DNA from: Legionella donaldsonii
GTDB lineage: Bacteria > Pseudomonadota > Gammaproteobacteria > Legionellales > Legionellaceae
Length of the DNA stretch: 64,000 bases
Assembly: GCF_900452385.1 (NCBI RefSeq)
Contig: NZ_UGOA01000001.1
Location: 2,551,501-2,615,500, forward strand
Direction: 5' to 3'
Shown piece after piece: positions 1 to 9,314 of the stretch (positions are counted from its first letter, which is position 1; every line of letters begins with the position of its first letter). The notes below the pieces were generated by a model. The model had not been told where the DNA came from. It saw only the letters and a program-made list of their open reading frames with translations, and ran no database searches. Both the position numbers and the translations under genes were made by a program.

Positions 1-347
1 TTACGATATCCCCCTTCGGCAAACAACTGAGCACGCGCTTCAACGGTAGACAACCGCTCATCAACCAAATGGACTGGGAGTAAAAAACGCTTGCGCAGTT
101 GACGCGCAAAACTGCGAGCAGCAGCTGTAGTGTACTGTTCACTATCATCGATACAAGTTGGCAGCCCTACAATCAATGCTTGCGGACGCCATTCCGCGAT
201 TATTTTTTGCACTGCATCCCAATTAGGGATCCCCAGTTTTGCATCTAACGTCGTTAAAGGCCGTGCACTACAGGTAATTTGCTGCCCTACAGCGACTCCA
301 ATTCGCTTATAACCAAAATCAAATCCTAAGTAAACGCCATCAGGCAT
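1..347 (-). CDS. ruvX: RuvX/YqgF-type Holliday junction resolvase-like protein, 3' end cut off
   Basis: Reading leftwards from an ATG at 345-347, the frame stays open to the window edge, giving about 115 residues of a family usually around 140-150 long, so the C-terminus is missing. The protein opens with MPDGVYLGFDFGYKRIGVAV, the RNase H-fold first strand with its acidic residue (GFDFGxKRIGVA), and later has IVGLP and VDERLST, both typical of YqgF/RuvX. The family is implicated in 16S rRNA 5'-end maturation and has a resolvase fold. It follows yqgE on the same strand after only 34 bases, the usual yqgE-ruvX pairing, so one transcript is likely. Confidence 0.88.
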   Translation of the reverse strand, partial: MPDGVYLGFDFGYKRIGVAVGQQITCSARPLTTLDAKLGIPNWDAVQKIIAEWRPQALIVGLPTCIDDSEQYTTAAARSFARQLRKRFLLPVHLVDERLSTVEARAQLFAEGGYR

Positions 348-381
348 TGAGGAAACTCCGTACTAATACATATAAAATTAA

Positions 382-945
382 TCAGGCATGCCCTACGCTG
401 GAAGTTAATTGGCTCATTTTCACACCAATGGTCATTCCGGCATACTCCCAGCGCTCTGAAAAGGGCACTTCATAGAGTAACTCTGCGGAATAAGGGCACA
501 CTAACCAGGCATTATCCATCACTTCTTGTTCCAACTGATTTTCACCCCAACCAGCATACCCTAAAGTAACGAGTGCATCTTTAGGACCTATGTCAGCTGC
601 TATTGCCCGAATAATATCATTTGAGGTGGTAACGGTCACGTCATCACGCAGCACCAAACTGGAGCGCCAACCACCTAATGGTCGATGAATGACAAAACCA
701 CGTTCCGGTTGAATTGGCCCTCCAAATAACAAAGGCTTTTGGTTTTGCTCAATTCGAATCGGTTCAATTTGCATTTGCTCAAAAACCATACCCAGGGGAT
801 ATTGCATCGGACGGTTAATAATCAATCCTACCGTACCTTGAATATGGTGTTCGCAAATGTAAATTACAGAACGTTCAAAATTGGGATCTTTCAGTGAGGG
901 CATAGCTATCAGCAGATGATTGGCCAATGAAGTATTGATTGGCAT
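382..945 (-). CDS. yqgE: YqgE/AlgH family protein (UPF0301)
   Basis: A 187-residue protein of the usual length for UPF0301/AlgH. Recognisable family features are the N-terminal NHLLIAMPSLKDPNFERSV stretch, the central LLFGGPIQPERGFVIH motif and GYAGWGENQLEQE near the C-terminus. The biochemical role of the family is not settled; in Pseudomonas it was linked to alginate regulation. The ATG at 943-945 has a clear GGAGG seven bases upstream. It is the first gene of a likely two-gene unit with ruvX. Confidence 0.92.
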   Translation of the reverse strand: MPINTSLANHLLIAMPSLKDPNFERSVIYICEHHIQGTVGLIINRPMQYPLGMVFEQMQIEPIRIEQNQKPLLFGGPIQPERGFVIHRPLGGWRSSLVLRDDVTVTTSNDIIRAIAADIGPKDALVTLGYAGWGENQLEQEVMDNAWLVCPYSAELLYEVPFSERWEYAGMTIGVKMSQLTSSVGHA

Positions 946-1140
946 AGCACGCCTCCAATAATCCCTTTTAGTTAATTTAAGTATATACTAAATAAATCAT
1001 TTATATGGGAAAGAGACCTAGAATATTTTATGATCAATCAATAATTTTTTTCATTTTTCTTCTTGCTTTTTTAATGAAAACCTTGCTGTGCTTGCTTTGT
1101 TCGTTGTTATTAAATTAATGAAAAAAATAGAGGGACTCAT

Positions 1141-1177
1141 GATAATAAAAGGCATTATGCTCTGAGCACAATGCCTT
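1141..1177 (-). terminator. Rho-independent terminator of the adenylate cyclase gene
   Basis: Leftwards from the cyclase stop there is a stem of about 14 bp (arms 1149-1162 and 1164-1177, one mismatch and a very tight turn) followed on the minus strand by TTTTATTATC. Stem plus T-rich tail in the right place supports termination. The tight turn means the top pairs must open to form a real loop. Confidence 0.7.
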
Positions 1178-1195
1178 AAAGAAGATTTTTACAAA

Positions 1196-2602
1196 TTATC
1201 GACGCGATTTAAGAAAATAAGTGCACATCTTGCCCTTGCCTTTTACTTCAATTTCATCTCTTTTTTCAATGACAAACTGTTCTTCCAGTAGTAGTGCCAT
1301 TTTTTCCGTAATCTGAATTTCTCCGGGAATATTGGTAGCTTCCATCCGGCTTGCGATATTAACCACATTCCCCCAAACATCATAAATAAATTTTTTGTGT
1401 CCAATCACCCCGGCTATCACTGTTCCATAGGTCATTCCTATACGGGTTTGTAAGTCTATTGCATGAATTTGGGAAAATGTTTTTACTTTTTCTTTCATGG
1501 CCAGCGCAAAGTCTGCTATACGAAAGGCATGATCCGCTGCAGGCTCAGGAATTCCTGCTGCTGCCATATAAGAATCACCAATTGTTTTTATCTTTTCAAC
1601 ACCATATTTTTGTGCCAAATCATCAAAGTCATCAAAAAGACATCCTAAAATGTCAAACATTTTGTTAGTGCCTATTCTCGCCATCATGGCAGTGAAACCT
1701 ACGATATCACAGAAAAGAACACTTGCCTGAGGGTATTCATCAGCAATAATTTTTTCACCACGTTTAAGCCGCTCTGCGATGGATGATGGAAGGATGTTAA
1801 AAAGAAGAAGTTCATTTTCTTTGGCTGTTTTTGCAATTCGGTGTAAGGCTTTAATAATGGAAATCAACATAATAATAGTGGATAACACTGAAAGAATGAT
1901 AGCAATAGAAATGACCTGATTAATTTCTTGAGAAATCTCCTTATTTCTTTCAGTTGTTCTTGCCTTAATTTTTTCGAAAAACAACTGGATGGGAGCCATA
2001 ATCTTTGCTTTTTCCTCCATGTATTTCTTGCCAAAAACCAAATCGATAGCAAGCTTTTTATTGGGTTCTCCCTGACTACTATATTGATCACTTCCGGTAT
2101 CAAATTTTCCTTCCACAGCATTAATAGCCCTAAATTCAATGGCAGTCAGTGCATCACTCTTTTCTTGGGCTTGTCTTAGCAACTCAAATTCCTGAAGAGA
2201 AAACCCCTGATCTATCATCATCTGCACTAATGATTTCGCCTTTTCATAGGGTCTTGGTCTTTTATCATCATCCAATACCAGATCCCAATAGACACTATCG
2301 TATTCTTTCGGACGTGGACTTGTGCCGCTACGAATAGCAATGATTTCGTTAAAATGATCAAGGTATTTTTTGTCTCCTGTTATCACGTAAAGGCGAACCA
2401 TCTTTGTCAAATCATCGGATGATATTCGGAGTTCTTGAGCGATACGATAAGATTCGTAATGCCTGTTATTGCTTTGCTCCTGAAGAAAAGAGAGATGCTT
2501 CAACAAAAACAGACAACCAAGCAGGGCAACAACAAGGATAATTAATCCAACAAAGAAAGAAACCAACAAGTAATCTTGTTTGAAATGAAAACGATACATC
2601 AT
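1196..2602 (-). CDS. Membrane-bound class III adenylate cyclase
   Basis: This 468-residue protein converts ATP to cAMP by homology. It has a membrane segment at about 11-35, an extracytoplasmic helical region of about 190 residues, a second membrane segment at about 231-250, and a cyclase domain from about 285 to the end. The cyclase domain has both metal-binding Asp residues (LFCDIVGFTAM, D299; TIGDSYMAA, D343), the adenine-selecting Lys and Asp pair (EKIKTIG, K339; YDVWGN, D408) and the transition-state Asn and Arg (N415, R419 in NIASRM), so it should be active and ATP-specific. The outer region is probably a sensor; its ligand is unknown. The start is one of two adjacent ATG codons behind GGAAAGC. 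It stands alone with its own terminator. Confidence 0.9.
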   Translation of the reverse strand: MMYRFHFKQDYLLVSFFVGLIILVVALLGCLFLLKHLSFLQEQSNNRHYESYRIAQELRISSDDLTKMVRLYVITGDKKYLDHFNEIIAIRSGTSPRPKEYDSVYWDLVLDDDKRPRPYEKAKSLVQMMIDQGFSLQEFELLRQAQEKSDALTAIEFRAINAVEGKFDTGSDQYSSQGEPNKKLAIDLVFGKKYMEEKAKIMAPIQLFFEKIKARTTERNKEISQEINQVISIAIILSVLSTIIMLISIIKALHRIAKTAKENELLLFNILPSSIAERLKRGEKIIADEYPQASVLFCDIVGFTAMMARIGTNKMFDILGCLFDDFDDLAQKYGVEKIKTIGDSYMAAAGIPEPAADHAFRIADFALAMKEKVKTFSQIHAIDLQTRIGMTYGTVIAGVIGHKKFIYDVWGNVVNIASRMEATNIPGEIQITEKMALLLEEQFVIEKRDEIEVKGKGKMCTYFLKSRR

Positions 2603-2816
2603 GCTTTCCTTGAAGAGGAGAAGGAGCCTGATTAGTTAAAATTCAAAAAATATTATTATTAATTAGTTTATACTCATTTTCAGAACAGTACCAAATTCTT
2701 GCTAATGACGACTTAAACAGGATTTGGGTTATAAGTAACAACAATGTTCGTTGCAAGCTGATTGCGACTAGGCTAAGGAAACAAATCTATCCACGAATGT
2801 TATATTGTAAAGCCTA

Positions 2817-3545
2817 TTAGATCATTTCAGTGACCGCTACCTTATCAGGCGCTGAAATAACCTTTTTTTCCCCCAACAGCAAAGTTTCGAGTTCCGCCAA
2901 GGAGGAAACTTGGTATTTGGGGGTAAGACCCGGCGAGATAGGGTGATTATGTGCATTAAACCAACAAGTATCTAACCCTGCGTTCAAGCCTCCCAGAATA
3001 TCAGAATCTGGATTATCGCCCACCATTAATACTTGTCCGCGCGCTGGATTTCCCATTAACGAAAGAGCATGTTCAAAAATACCCCGATGAGGCTTGGCAA
3101 AACCTACCTGCTCTGAGATTACCAATAGGTCGAAGTAAGTTTGAAATCCAGTTCGCTCGAGACGAATCTGTTGTAATTCCGTAAATCCGTTGGTAATAAT
3201 CCCTAGCTTAACTCGCCCTTTCAAAGAAGTTAATAAACTTTGTGCGCCTTCGATTGGTGTGCAAATATCCGCCATAATAGCCATAAAAGTACTATGCAAA
3301 ACCTGAGTAGAAACTTGGAGTTGGTCAGCCCAAATTGCAAAACGCTGATGTTGTAATTCTTGCGCAGTAATTGTTCCGTTCTGATAATCTACCCACAACG
3401 ATTTATTGAAGACTTGATAAGTCTGGTAATCTTGTTGAGTAAAATTGACTTCAAACCGGGAAAGCAGGCGTTGTAACCCATCAAAAGAATCGAAATTAAA
3501 TAAGGTTTCATCCGCATCAAATAAAATCCACTCGTACGTCTTCAC
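2817..3545 (-). CDS. yjjG: HAD-family 5'-nucleotidase, YjjG type
   Basis: A 242-residue haloacid dehalogenase-superfamily phosphatase. Motif I is [11 protein letters not shown] with nucleophile D10 and acid/base D12, motif II is ITNGF, motif III is the Lys of FAKPHRGIF and motif IV is [11 protein letters not shown]. The alpha-helical cap between motifs I and II and the DADETLF start match the pyrimidine nucleotidase YjjG, which hydrolyses non-canonical nucleoside monophosphates. The start is a GTG at 3543-3545; no better ATG lies upstream of motif I. The specific substrate is inferred from family only. Confidence 0.82.
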   Translation of the reverse strand: MKTYEWILFDADETLFNFDSFDGLQRLLSRFEVNFTQQDYQTYQVFNKSLWVDYQNGTITAQELQHQRFAIWADQLQVSTQVLHSTFMAIMADICTPIEGAQSLLTSLKGRVKLGIITNGFTELQQIRLERTGFQTYFDLLVISEQVGFAKPHRGIFEHALSLMGNPARGQVLMVGDNPDSDILGGLNAGLDTCWFNAHNHPISPGLTPKYQVSSLAELETLLLGEKKVISAPDKVAVTEMI

Positions 3546-3715
3546 TGGAGGTCTCTCATAACTAGTTGCTTCTCAGCTGGAAAACTTCTATTTTACTGTA
3601 AAAAGAATGCTATATGGAGTCCAGTTAGTGCTTTATTAAATCAGAAATCAAATCGAAGCATCAAGATAAGAGAAATATAGACAGTCCCTATGAGGTAAAC
3701 TCAATCAATCCCTCA

Positions 3716-4297
3716 TCACTTAAGGTTTTTATCCAACAAAGCTGCCGTTGTCGTAGTAGAAATTCTGGCTAATTGGTTAATGGCGTTTTCATGTACCTTT
3801 TGCTGCGCAGCACCACAGGCATCCTCCACGATAGTCACTTGATAATCACGATCATGCGCTTCACGCGCAGTGTTCTGGATAGCCATATCGGTTGAAACAC
3901 CAGTAAGAATCAGGGAGTCAATTTTCTGAGCATGTAAAACCGCTTCAAGAGGCGTTGCATAAAAAGCAGAAACTCGCTTTTTAATTAAGATAAAATCATC
4001 TGGCTGTACATCTACTTTTTCATGAAATTCCGTACCCCAGGTTCCCAATTGCAGAGCCCCAGCGAGTTTCACCTTAGAAAAAAGCGGCGATTGTATGGGA
4101 CATTCAATATAAGATGCACTAAAGCCTATTTTAATATGGACTATAGGAAATCGAGCTTCCCGCGCCACTTTTATGACTTGATTGACCTGCTCAAGGACTT
4201 CATGTTCTCGTATGAAAGCAGCACTTGCAGCAATTTTTCCCTGGGGATGCACAATATCATTAACCAAGTCAATGACCAATAACGCTGTTTTTGCCAT
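3716..4297 (-). CDS. Isochorismatase-fold protein lacking the catalytic cysteine
   Basis: A protein of about 193 residues with the isochorismatase/nicotinamidase fold. It has the N-terminal LLVIDLVND with the catalytic Asp (D10 from the ATG at 4295-4297), the Lys of the KKRVSAF segment (K106) and the GVSTDMAIQNTAREA segment, where the family normally reads G-V-x-T-x-x-C. The nucleophile position is Ala (A139), so ordinary amidase or isochorismatase chemistry is unlikely; some relatives also lack this Cys. A GTG two codons upstream is possible, but the ATG fits the family start and lies behind GGGGACGG. It stands alone. Confidence 0.82.
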   Translation of the reverse strand: MAKTALLVIDLVNDIVHPQGKIAASAAFIREHEVLEQVNQVIKVAREARFPIVHIKIGFSASYIECPIQSPLFSKVKLAGALQLGTWGTEFHEKVDVQPDDFILIKKRVSAFYATPLEAVLHAQKIDSLILTGVSTDMAIQNTAREAHDRDYQVTIVEDACGAAQQKVHENAINQLARISTTTTAALLDKNLK

Positions 4298-4465
4298 ACT
4301 CACCGTCCCCTTTAGCTGACCCTGCTTCTTATCTTACCGTTCAAGCGATCCTTATCACAACATCCTGAATTAAAGAAAAGGGTTATTATCAGAATTAAGA
4401 CTGTTAGGGGATTTGACTACGCATTATTGCCGGGAGGAGAAACCTGTCGAGCCAAAAGCCCGACA

Positions 4466-5647
4466 TTAAAAGACAGGAATTTCTGGCGATTGAAAGGTAG
4501 GGATGTCTGAAGTCCCCATTGTCTCCACAGTCGGATAAAATCTGTAGTGGTTATAAGTTTTCGGTTTTTCCGCTCCTTTTTCATCCCTAAGCAGCATCTT
4601 CCCCCCATTTTCTTCTGGATTTGCTCTTTCAGTTGCCGCACCCTCACTACTTGACGGCGCTTTCACATTGAGGCTGGGGTAAAGCGTTTTTATATGATCG
4701 AGTTCTTCCTGCAATTGAACTCTGATAGTCGTTTCATTATTCTTATGCAAATAATATTTAATTGCAGCAAGAGCAATGTTGGTTACTACCGCAGTAACCG
4801 TAAGAAAAAGTCCACCAGGCAAAAAACACCAGGCTGCCATAACACCTGCTAAAGCAAGAGAAACAGAAACATCAATGAATGCCGCATTTTTATTTTGTAA
4901 ATATTGGTATTCACGCCGTGCATACGTTTGATGAATATTTAAATTATTACTATCGTAAATTGGTGGTAGTGTTTCATGTTCTATCCAATACTGCGCCATG
5001 CAAAATACATCTTTGAGCACATTCACTATTGAAGCAGCAACAAAGAGAGAGCCGACCGTGGGGGACATTTCTCTTGCAGCCCAAATAGCATAGGCAGATA
5101 AATTATAAAAGGTATTCACCAGGAGGAAAGTATTGTCACGAAGGCGAATGTGATGTGCTTTTTTCGGATCATTGCTACTTTCATACAGACCCGAAATAGC
5201 AAATCCACTGGTGCTAATCATGCCTAAAATACCAGCCATTGCAGGCAGATAAGCGGACCCAGCTGAAAAAAGGCCAGAGACTAAGCAACCAAGAACAAAT
5301 TTTGCCGTTGCCAGGGAAGTCTTTTCCTCTATCAAACTGAGTATATAATCGACTTGATAGTGGCTGCCGTCTGTTTTTAATTTAATAAAAAAATCGTAAA
5401 CAGTCAGATTTGCGTTTAAATATTGCGACCAGTGCGTTTGCGGAATATTAAGGCTTTCCAAGATATCTTGGATTTTTTTATAAACCTTCAGGTTATCTTG
5501 ATTAATCGTCGTGGAATAAAAATTTACCCTTAATTGCTCTAATTCTTTATCATAAGATTTCATGTGTTCTTTAAGAGCCTCAGGGCTTTTTTTATCTGCC
5601 CGAATGTAAGCATCAAATACACGTAGAGTCTCAACTAATAATGGCAT
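4466..5647 (-). CDS. Membrane protein of unknown function, possible effector
   Basis: About 393 residues, family not recognised. The first 120 residues are charged and helical. Several hydrophobic segments follow between about residues 120 and 290, including a Gly/Ala/Ser-rich pair (SGLFSAGSAYLPAMAGILGM and ALAGVMAAWCFLPGGLFLTV). A hydrophilic tail rich in Glu, Lys and Pro closes the protein. This layout, with no signal peptide and a polar C-terminus, is common in Legionella proteins sent to host membranes, but that is inference. The ATG at 5645-5647 is preferred over one ten codons upstream because it has GGGGAT eight bases ahead. Confidence 0.6.
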   Translation of the reverse strand: MPLLVETLRVFDAYIRADKKSPEALKEHMKSYDKELEQLRVNFYSTTINQDNLKVYKKIQDILESLNIPQTHWSQYLNANLTVYDFFIKLKTDGSHYQVDYILSLIEEKTSLATAKFVLGCLVSGLFSAGSAYLPAMAGILGMISTSGFAISGLYESSNDPKKAHHIRLRDNTFLLVNTFYNLSAYAIWAAREMSPTVGSLFVAASIVNVLKDVFCMAQYWIEHETLPPIYDSNNLNIHQTYARREYQYLQNKNAAFIDVSVSLALAGVMAAWCFLPGGLFLTVTAVVTNIALAAIKYYLHKNNETTIRVQLQEELDHIKTLYPSLNVKAPSSSEGAATERANPEENGGKMLLRDEKGAEKPKTYNHYRFYPTVETMGTSDIPTFQSPEIPVF

Positions 5648-6014
5648 TTTATGGGATCCCCGCAACATAATGCGCATAATATTAACATACTGACCTTAAG
5701 CCATCCTTAAGAAAATTATTTTTTGAATGAGGATTCCCTCCTTGCAAAGCGATGCTGAGAATAACCGTATTTGAAATAATGGGAACCCACTTTTGGATGC
5801 ATTATTTATTGCAACCTGAGGATATTACTGTCGCTATCAGGATGGCGGCAAATTCGAAGGACCTACCCAAGCTTATACTAACCGGACTAGCTGATTAATT
5901 TCTATAACGTTTCAATACACCGTCTAATTATCCTTTCCTGGGAAAAGCCTACAATCGGCTTCCTTGTACCACTGTTTTCGCAATAATTCCTATTGTTTTT
6001 TTCCTGAAGGTAGA
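5648..6014. other. Intergenic stretch with one weak short frame
   Basis: No convincing gene. On the plus strand a frame at 5752-5898 could encode 48 residues starting MLRITVFEIMG and ending LILTGLAD, but it has no Shine-Dalgarno sequence and no recognised relative. It could be a decayed gene piece. No terminator or repeat was recognised. Confidence 0.4.
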
Positions 6015-6209
6015 TTATTTAAAAATTTTAACAGTCGGTAGCACTTTTTTTACTAACCCTAAAAACTGCATAAGATAGATAACTAACGCTATTAGTAGAA
6101 AAAAATTAATCACTAAATTAATAAAAGGATCCAGGAAGATAGATTGATTGACAGCCCAAAATATTAATCCGGTAATAATAACCATAATCAACTGATTTAA
6201 ACTATCCAT
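6015..6209 (-). CDS. Small two-helix membrane protein (Thivi_2564-like)
   Basis: A protein of about 64 residues, almost all of it two hydrophobic helices joined at a DPFINLV turn, ending in a basic tail (KKVLPTVKIFK). The opening MDSLNQLI and the DP turn resemble the small Thivi_2564-type membrane protein family, whose role is unknown. The ATG at 6207-6209 has AAGGAAG about nine bases upstream, while an ATG seven codons earlier has no ribosome site, so the inner start is chosen. It is read in the same direction as the CBS gene 44 bases upstream and may share its transcript. Confidence 0.65.
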   Translation of the reverse strand: MDSLNQLIMVIITGLIFWAVNQSIFLDPFINLVINFFLLIALVIYLMQFLGLVKKVLPTVKIFK

Positions 6210-6253
6210 ATGACCAGACTTCCTTTTCAACTTAGGGATAGAAAATGACTATC

Positions 6254-6724
6254 TCAATAATTTTTATTGCTTACATGATGATCGATAAATTTTTTTATAT
6301 TGGTTTGGGTAAAGGTCTTAGGTTGCCGTTCGCTATAAATTTTTTCTAAAAACAAGGTATGCCTCGCCAGGTTGGCTAAAGAAATCACTCCGGTAGGTGC
6401 TTTGTTTTGCTCATTATTTAATACGATTAAATTAGCGATCTGTAAATTACCTATCTTTTCTGCAACGAACCCTAAATCGTCGTCCTCGTAACAACAATAA
6501 ACGTTTTTCTTCATCAACTTACTTGCCGCCATGTTTCCAGTGACATCATTTTTTTGCAGATTTACTACAATGTCCCGCAGCGTAATAATTCCCAATAATC
6601 CCTCATTAACAACAATAGGCATAACCGCTATACGCAATTTTTCCATGAGCTTTGCAACATCAAAAATAGTATTATCAGGAAGGCAATAAACCGAATTATC
6701 CCTCATGATTTCTCGGACTTTCAT
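6254..6724 (-). CDS. CBS-domain pair protein
   Basis: About 156 residues made of two CBS motifs. The first follows MKVREIMRDNSVYCLPDNTI and reaches GLLGIITLRDIV; the second runs through KLMKKNVYCCYEDDDL to APTGVISLANLARH. Stand-alone CBS pairs bind adenine nucleotides and act as regulatory modules; the partner here is unknown. The frame extends 32 codons further upstream to a TTG, but MKVREIM is the usual family opening, so the ATG at 6722-6724 is preferred although its ribosome site is weak. Confidence 0.78.
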   Translation of the reverse strand: MKVREIMRDNSVYCLPDNTIFDVAKLMEKLRIAVMPIVVNEGLLGIITLRDIVVNLQKNDVTGNMAASKLMKKNVYCCYEDDDLGFVAEKIGNLQIANLIVLNNEQNKAPTGVISLANLARHTLFLEKIYSERQPKTFTQTNIKKFIDHHVSNKNY

Positions 6725-7108
6725 TGAGCTACCACATCGTTTTAATTCCTTATTAATAAAGTATAGGACAACTTTAAGGTATTTATAGTCACTTCCTTTA
6801 TTGACCCTCTTTATGCGCAACGGTTTTGATTACTTTAAAAAGTAAAAAGTCTGTTGCCAATTGGAATAAAGTTTTATTCTTTAAGCATAACGGTTGATTA
6901 GTTTCATTTTCTAAATGCGTTTTCAGTCAAAGCAGCATAAAAATAAGTCATTCAGCAAATGCGGCTACTCTTGCAATACGCCAAAGGGGTTTTTATGATC
7001 AATTGTACGGCTAACCTGCTATAGTAAAACTATCGATTTATTGCAATGAAGCCTGCTGATCCAGTAGGTGAGTCGCAAATGACATTCTAGAGAAATAAGG
7101 ATTTTATC
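6725..7108. promoter_or_regulatory. Divergent intergenic region between the CBS gene and the glutamate synthase-like gene
   Basis: About 380 AT-rich bases between oppositely oriented genes, so promoters for both should lie here. No operator, repeat or short gene was recognised. Confidence 0.35.
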
Positions 7109-8632
7109 GTGGAATCAATTGAGATTAAGAAAAAAGATATATTTTTTCTACGTGCCTTGGAATTAGATGAGTTAATTATTATTGTGCTTGTTGTTAGTTT
7201 AATCACCTTGCTTATTTCAGTGTATCTGTGGGATAGACATCAAAAACAACATGCTGTTTTACGTAATTTCCCCATCGTAGGCCATTTTCGCTATTTTTTT
7301 GAATATTTAGGAGATTTTTTTCGGCAATATTTTTTTGCTAGCGATCGGGAAGAATTACCCTTTAACCGTGCTGAACGCTCCTGGGTATATCGAGCAGCTA
7401 AAAATGTTGATACGACTATAGGATTCGGCTCAACCCGTCCTCTCCATAATACAGGAACGGTCTATTTTGTTAGTGCTCCCTTCCCTCCCCTCGCCACTAA
7501 CCAGGCAACTATCAGACCAGTCACTATAGGGCCTTATTGCGCACACCCCTATACTTCAAATCATATTTTTAATATTTCTGCCATGAGTTACGGTGCTATT
7601 TCCAAACCGGCCATTCAAGCTTTAGCAAAAGGAGCTAAAAAGGCAGGCTGCTGGTTAAATACCGGGGAAGGAGGACTGTCACCGTATCATCTTGAGTATG
7701 GCTGCGACATTGTCATGCAGATAGGAACAGCAAAATACGGCGTTCGTGATGCTGAGGGCCATCTATCCGATAAACGTTTGCGCGAGCTGGCTGCAGAAAA
7801 AAGTATCAAAATGTTTGAAATAAAACTCAGTCAAGGCGCCAAACCAGGTAAAGGGGGAATCCTGCCCGCTGTGAAGGTGACTGAGGAAGTAGCTAAAATA
7901 AGAGGTATTTTACCTCATGTTGATTCTATCAGTCCTAATCGACATGTTGATATCAGCAATGTCGAAGAGCTTTTGGACTCGATTGAGCATATCCGCCAGA
8001 TAACAGGTAAACCAGTTGGTTGCAAATTTGTATTAGGCGGTTATGAATGGCTACATGACTTATGCCTGGCTATTCATAAGCGCGGCAGTCAATTTGCCCC
8101 GGATTTTATTACTTTGGACAGTTCTGATGGAGGTACTGGAGCTTCGCCACAAGGTTTAATGGATTATATGGGTATCCCTATCCAAGAGGCGCTGCCTAAT
8201 TTAGTCGACATTCTGGTGATGTACAATTTACGTGAACGCATCAAAGTAATTGCCAGCGGTAAACTGATTACCCCCTCAGGTGTCGCCTGGGCACTTTGTG
8301 CCGGAGCAGATTTTGTGAACTCTGCGCGCGGCTTCATGTTTGCTCTAGGTTGTATCCAGTCCATGCAATGTCATAAAAACACCTGTCCAACTGGGGTAGC
8401 TACCCATGACCTCAGGCTACAACGTGGATTAGTGGTCACCGATAAGGCAGAGCGAGTTTATCATTATGCAAACAATATGGCGCATGAAGTTGCTATCATC
8501 TGCCATTCCTGCGGTGTAGATGAGCCAAGGCAATTACAACGCCAACACGCACGTATTGTCAGAGAAGATGGTTTTTCTATTTCACTGGCTGAAATTTTCC
8601 CCAATAAAAAACCATTGCCCGAGTATTTATAA
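7109..8632 (+). CDS. FMN-binding glutamate synthase-family protein with N-terminal membrane anchor
   Basis: 507 residues. A hydrophobic segment at about 21-41 is followed by a TIM-barrel like the FMN domain of the large glutamate synthase subunit. Visible features are FNISAMSYGAISKPAIQAL, NTGEGGLSPYH, the phosphate-binding LDSSDGGTGASPQ and ASGKLITPSGVAWAL. The triad in CIQSMQCHKNTCPTG (C-x5-C-x4-C) matches the 3Fe-4S site. The amidotransferase domain is absent, so this is the short GltB2-like family, whose physiological reaction is poorly known. The start is GTG at 7109 behind AAGG. It appears to be a single gene. Confidence 0.85.
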   Translation: MESIEIKKKDIFFLRALELDELIIIVLVVSLITLLISVYLWDRHQKQHAVLRNFPIVGHFRYFFEYLGDFFRQYFFASDREELPFNRAERSWVYRAAKNVDTTIGFGSTRPLHNTGTVYFVSAPFPPLATNQATIRPVTIGPYCAHPYTSNHIFNISAMSYGAISKPAIQALAKGAKKAGCWLNTGEGGLSPYHLEYGCDIVMQIGTAKYGVRDAEGHLSDKRLRELAAEKSIKMFEIKLSQGAKPGKGGILPAVKVTEEVAKIRGILPHVDSISPNRHVDISNVEELLDSIEHIRQITGKPVGCKFVLGGYEWLHDLCLAIHKRGSQFAPDFITLDSSDGGTGASPQGLMDYMGIPIQEALPNLVDILVMYNLRERIKVIASGKLITPSGVAWALCAGADFVNSARGFMFALGCIQSMQCHKNTCPTGVATHDLRLQRGLVVTDKAERVYHYANNMAHEVAIICHSCGVDEPRQLQRQHARIVREDGFSISLAEIFPNKKPLPEYL

Positions 8633-8695
8633 AGTTAACCAGAAGGCGGCTCAGATTTCGCGAGTTTCGATGCTTGGGTCTTGACAATAGAAATG

Positions 8696-9109
8696 TCAGC
8701 CCCCGGCTATTTTTGCTCTTAAAGAGGGAACCAATTCCTGCAAAACTTCTTTAGGATAAGGTGTGGCAGTCATTCCAGATTGCCAGATACCATGAGGCCA
8801 CGCTTTATCACCATTAAAGCGGGCAACAACATGGATATGAAGCTGGGAAACAATATTACCTAAAGCCCCAACATTCAATTTGTCGGGCTTAAAATGAATA
8901 TTCACCAGATTCGATATCTTAGCGATTTCCTCTATTAATAGCTGGCGATTTGTAGGCGATAATTGGTAAATCTCTTGAATATTCTCTTCTCTAGGAACCA
9001 GAATAAACCATGGAAAATCAGCCTCATTTTTTAAGTAGACTGTTGATAAAGATAAATCGTCTAACCAAATACTACTTGCTTGAATACGTTCATCCGTTAC
9101 AAAACCCAT
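8696..9109 (-). CDS. HIT-family nucleotide hydrolase or transferase
   Basis: 137 residues with the histidine triad QLHIHVVARF (H-x-H-x-x) after GALGNIVS, and an N-terminal half with FPWFILVPREENIQE as in HIT-domain proteins. Members hydrolyse nucleotidyl phosphoramidates, dinucleoside polyphosphates or similar bonds; the exact substrate cannot be read from sequence. The start ATG has AAGGTG upstream. It lies downstream of the fghA gene on the same strand, separated by repeat copy R1-A, so co-transcription through the repeat is possible. Confidence 0.85.
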   Translation of the reverse strand: MGFVTDERIQASSIWLDDLSLSTVYLKNEADFPWFILVPREENIQEIYQLSPTNRQLLIEEIAKISNLVNIHFKPDKLNVGALGNIVSQLHIHVVARFNGDKAWPHGIWQSGMTATPYPKEVLQELVPSLRAKIAGG

Positions 9110-9132
9110 TGATTGGTCACCTTAATAAATGA

Positions 9133-9314
9133 GGGGCTGCGTACATTTCGCTATCTTGAGCCACGTAGGTCAGCCCGTGGCTCGACATACGCCCGCTGAC
9201 CAATATGCTGTAAGCGAAGCGCCTAATCTGCACCGGCTAGCAGGTATGCTCCACTGTGGAGCTCAAAAATCAAGCCATAAGCGCCAAGATAGTAGAAAGG
9301 TAAGCCGTCTCCCC
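9133..9314. repeat. R1-A: palindromic MITE-like repeat
   Basis: Imperfect terminal inverted repeats of about 30 bases. The left end opens GGGGCTGCG, then TTTCGCTATCTTGAG. The right end holds CGCCAAGATAGTAGAAAGG and closes with CTCCCC at the fghA stop codon. About 100 bases of unrelated-looking sequence lie between. The right arm is shared with R1-B near 20.7 kb and R1-C near 63.9 kb. No reading frame is convincing inside. Confidence 0.7.

Noticed and set aside
5752-5898. A possible 48-codon plus-strand gene
   Set aside because: No Shine-Dalgarno sequence and no recognised relative; kept only as a note on the intergenic stretch.
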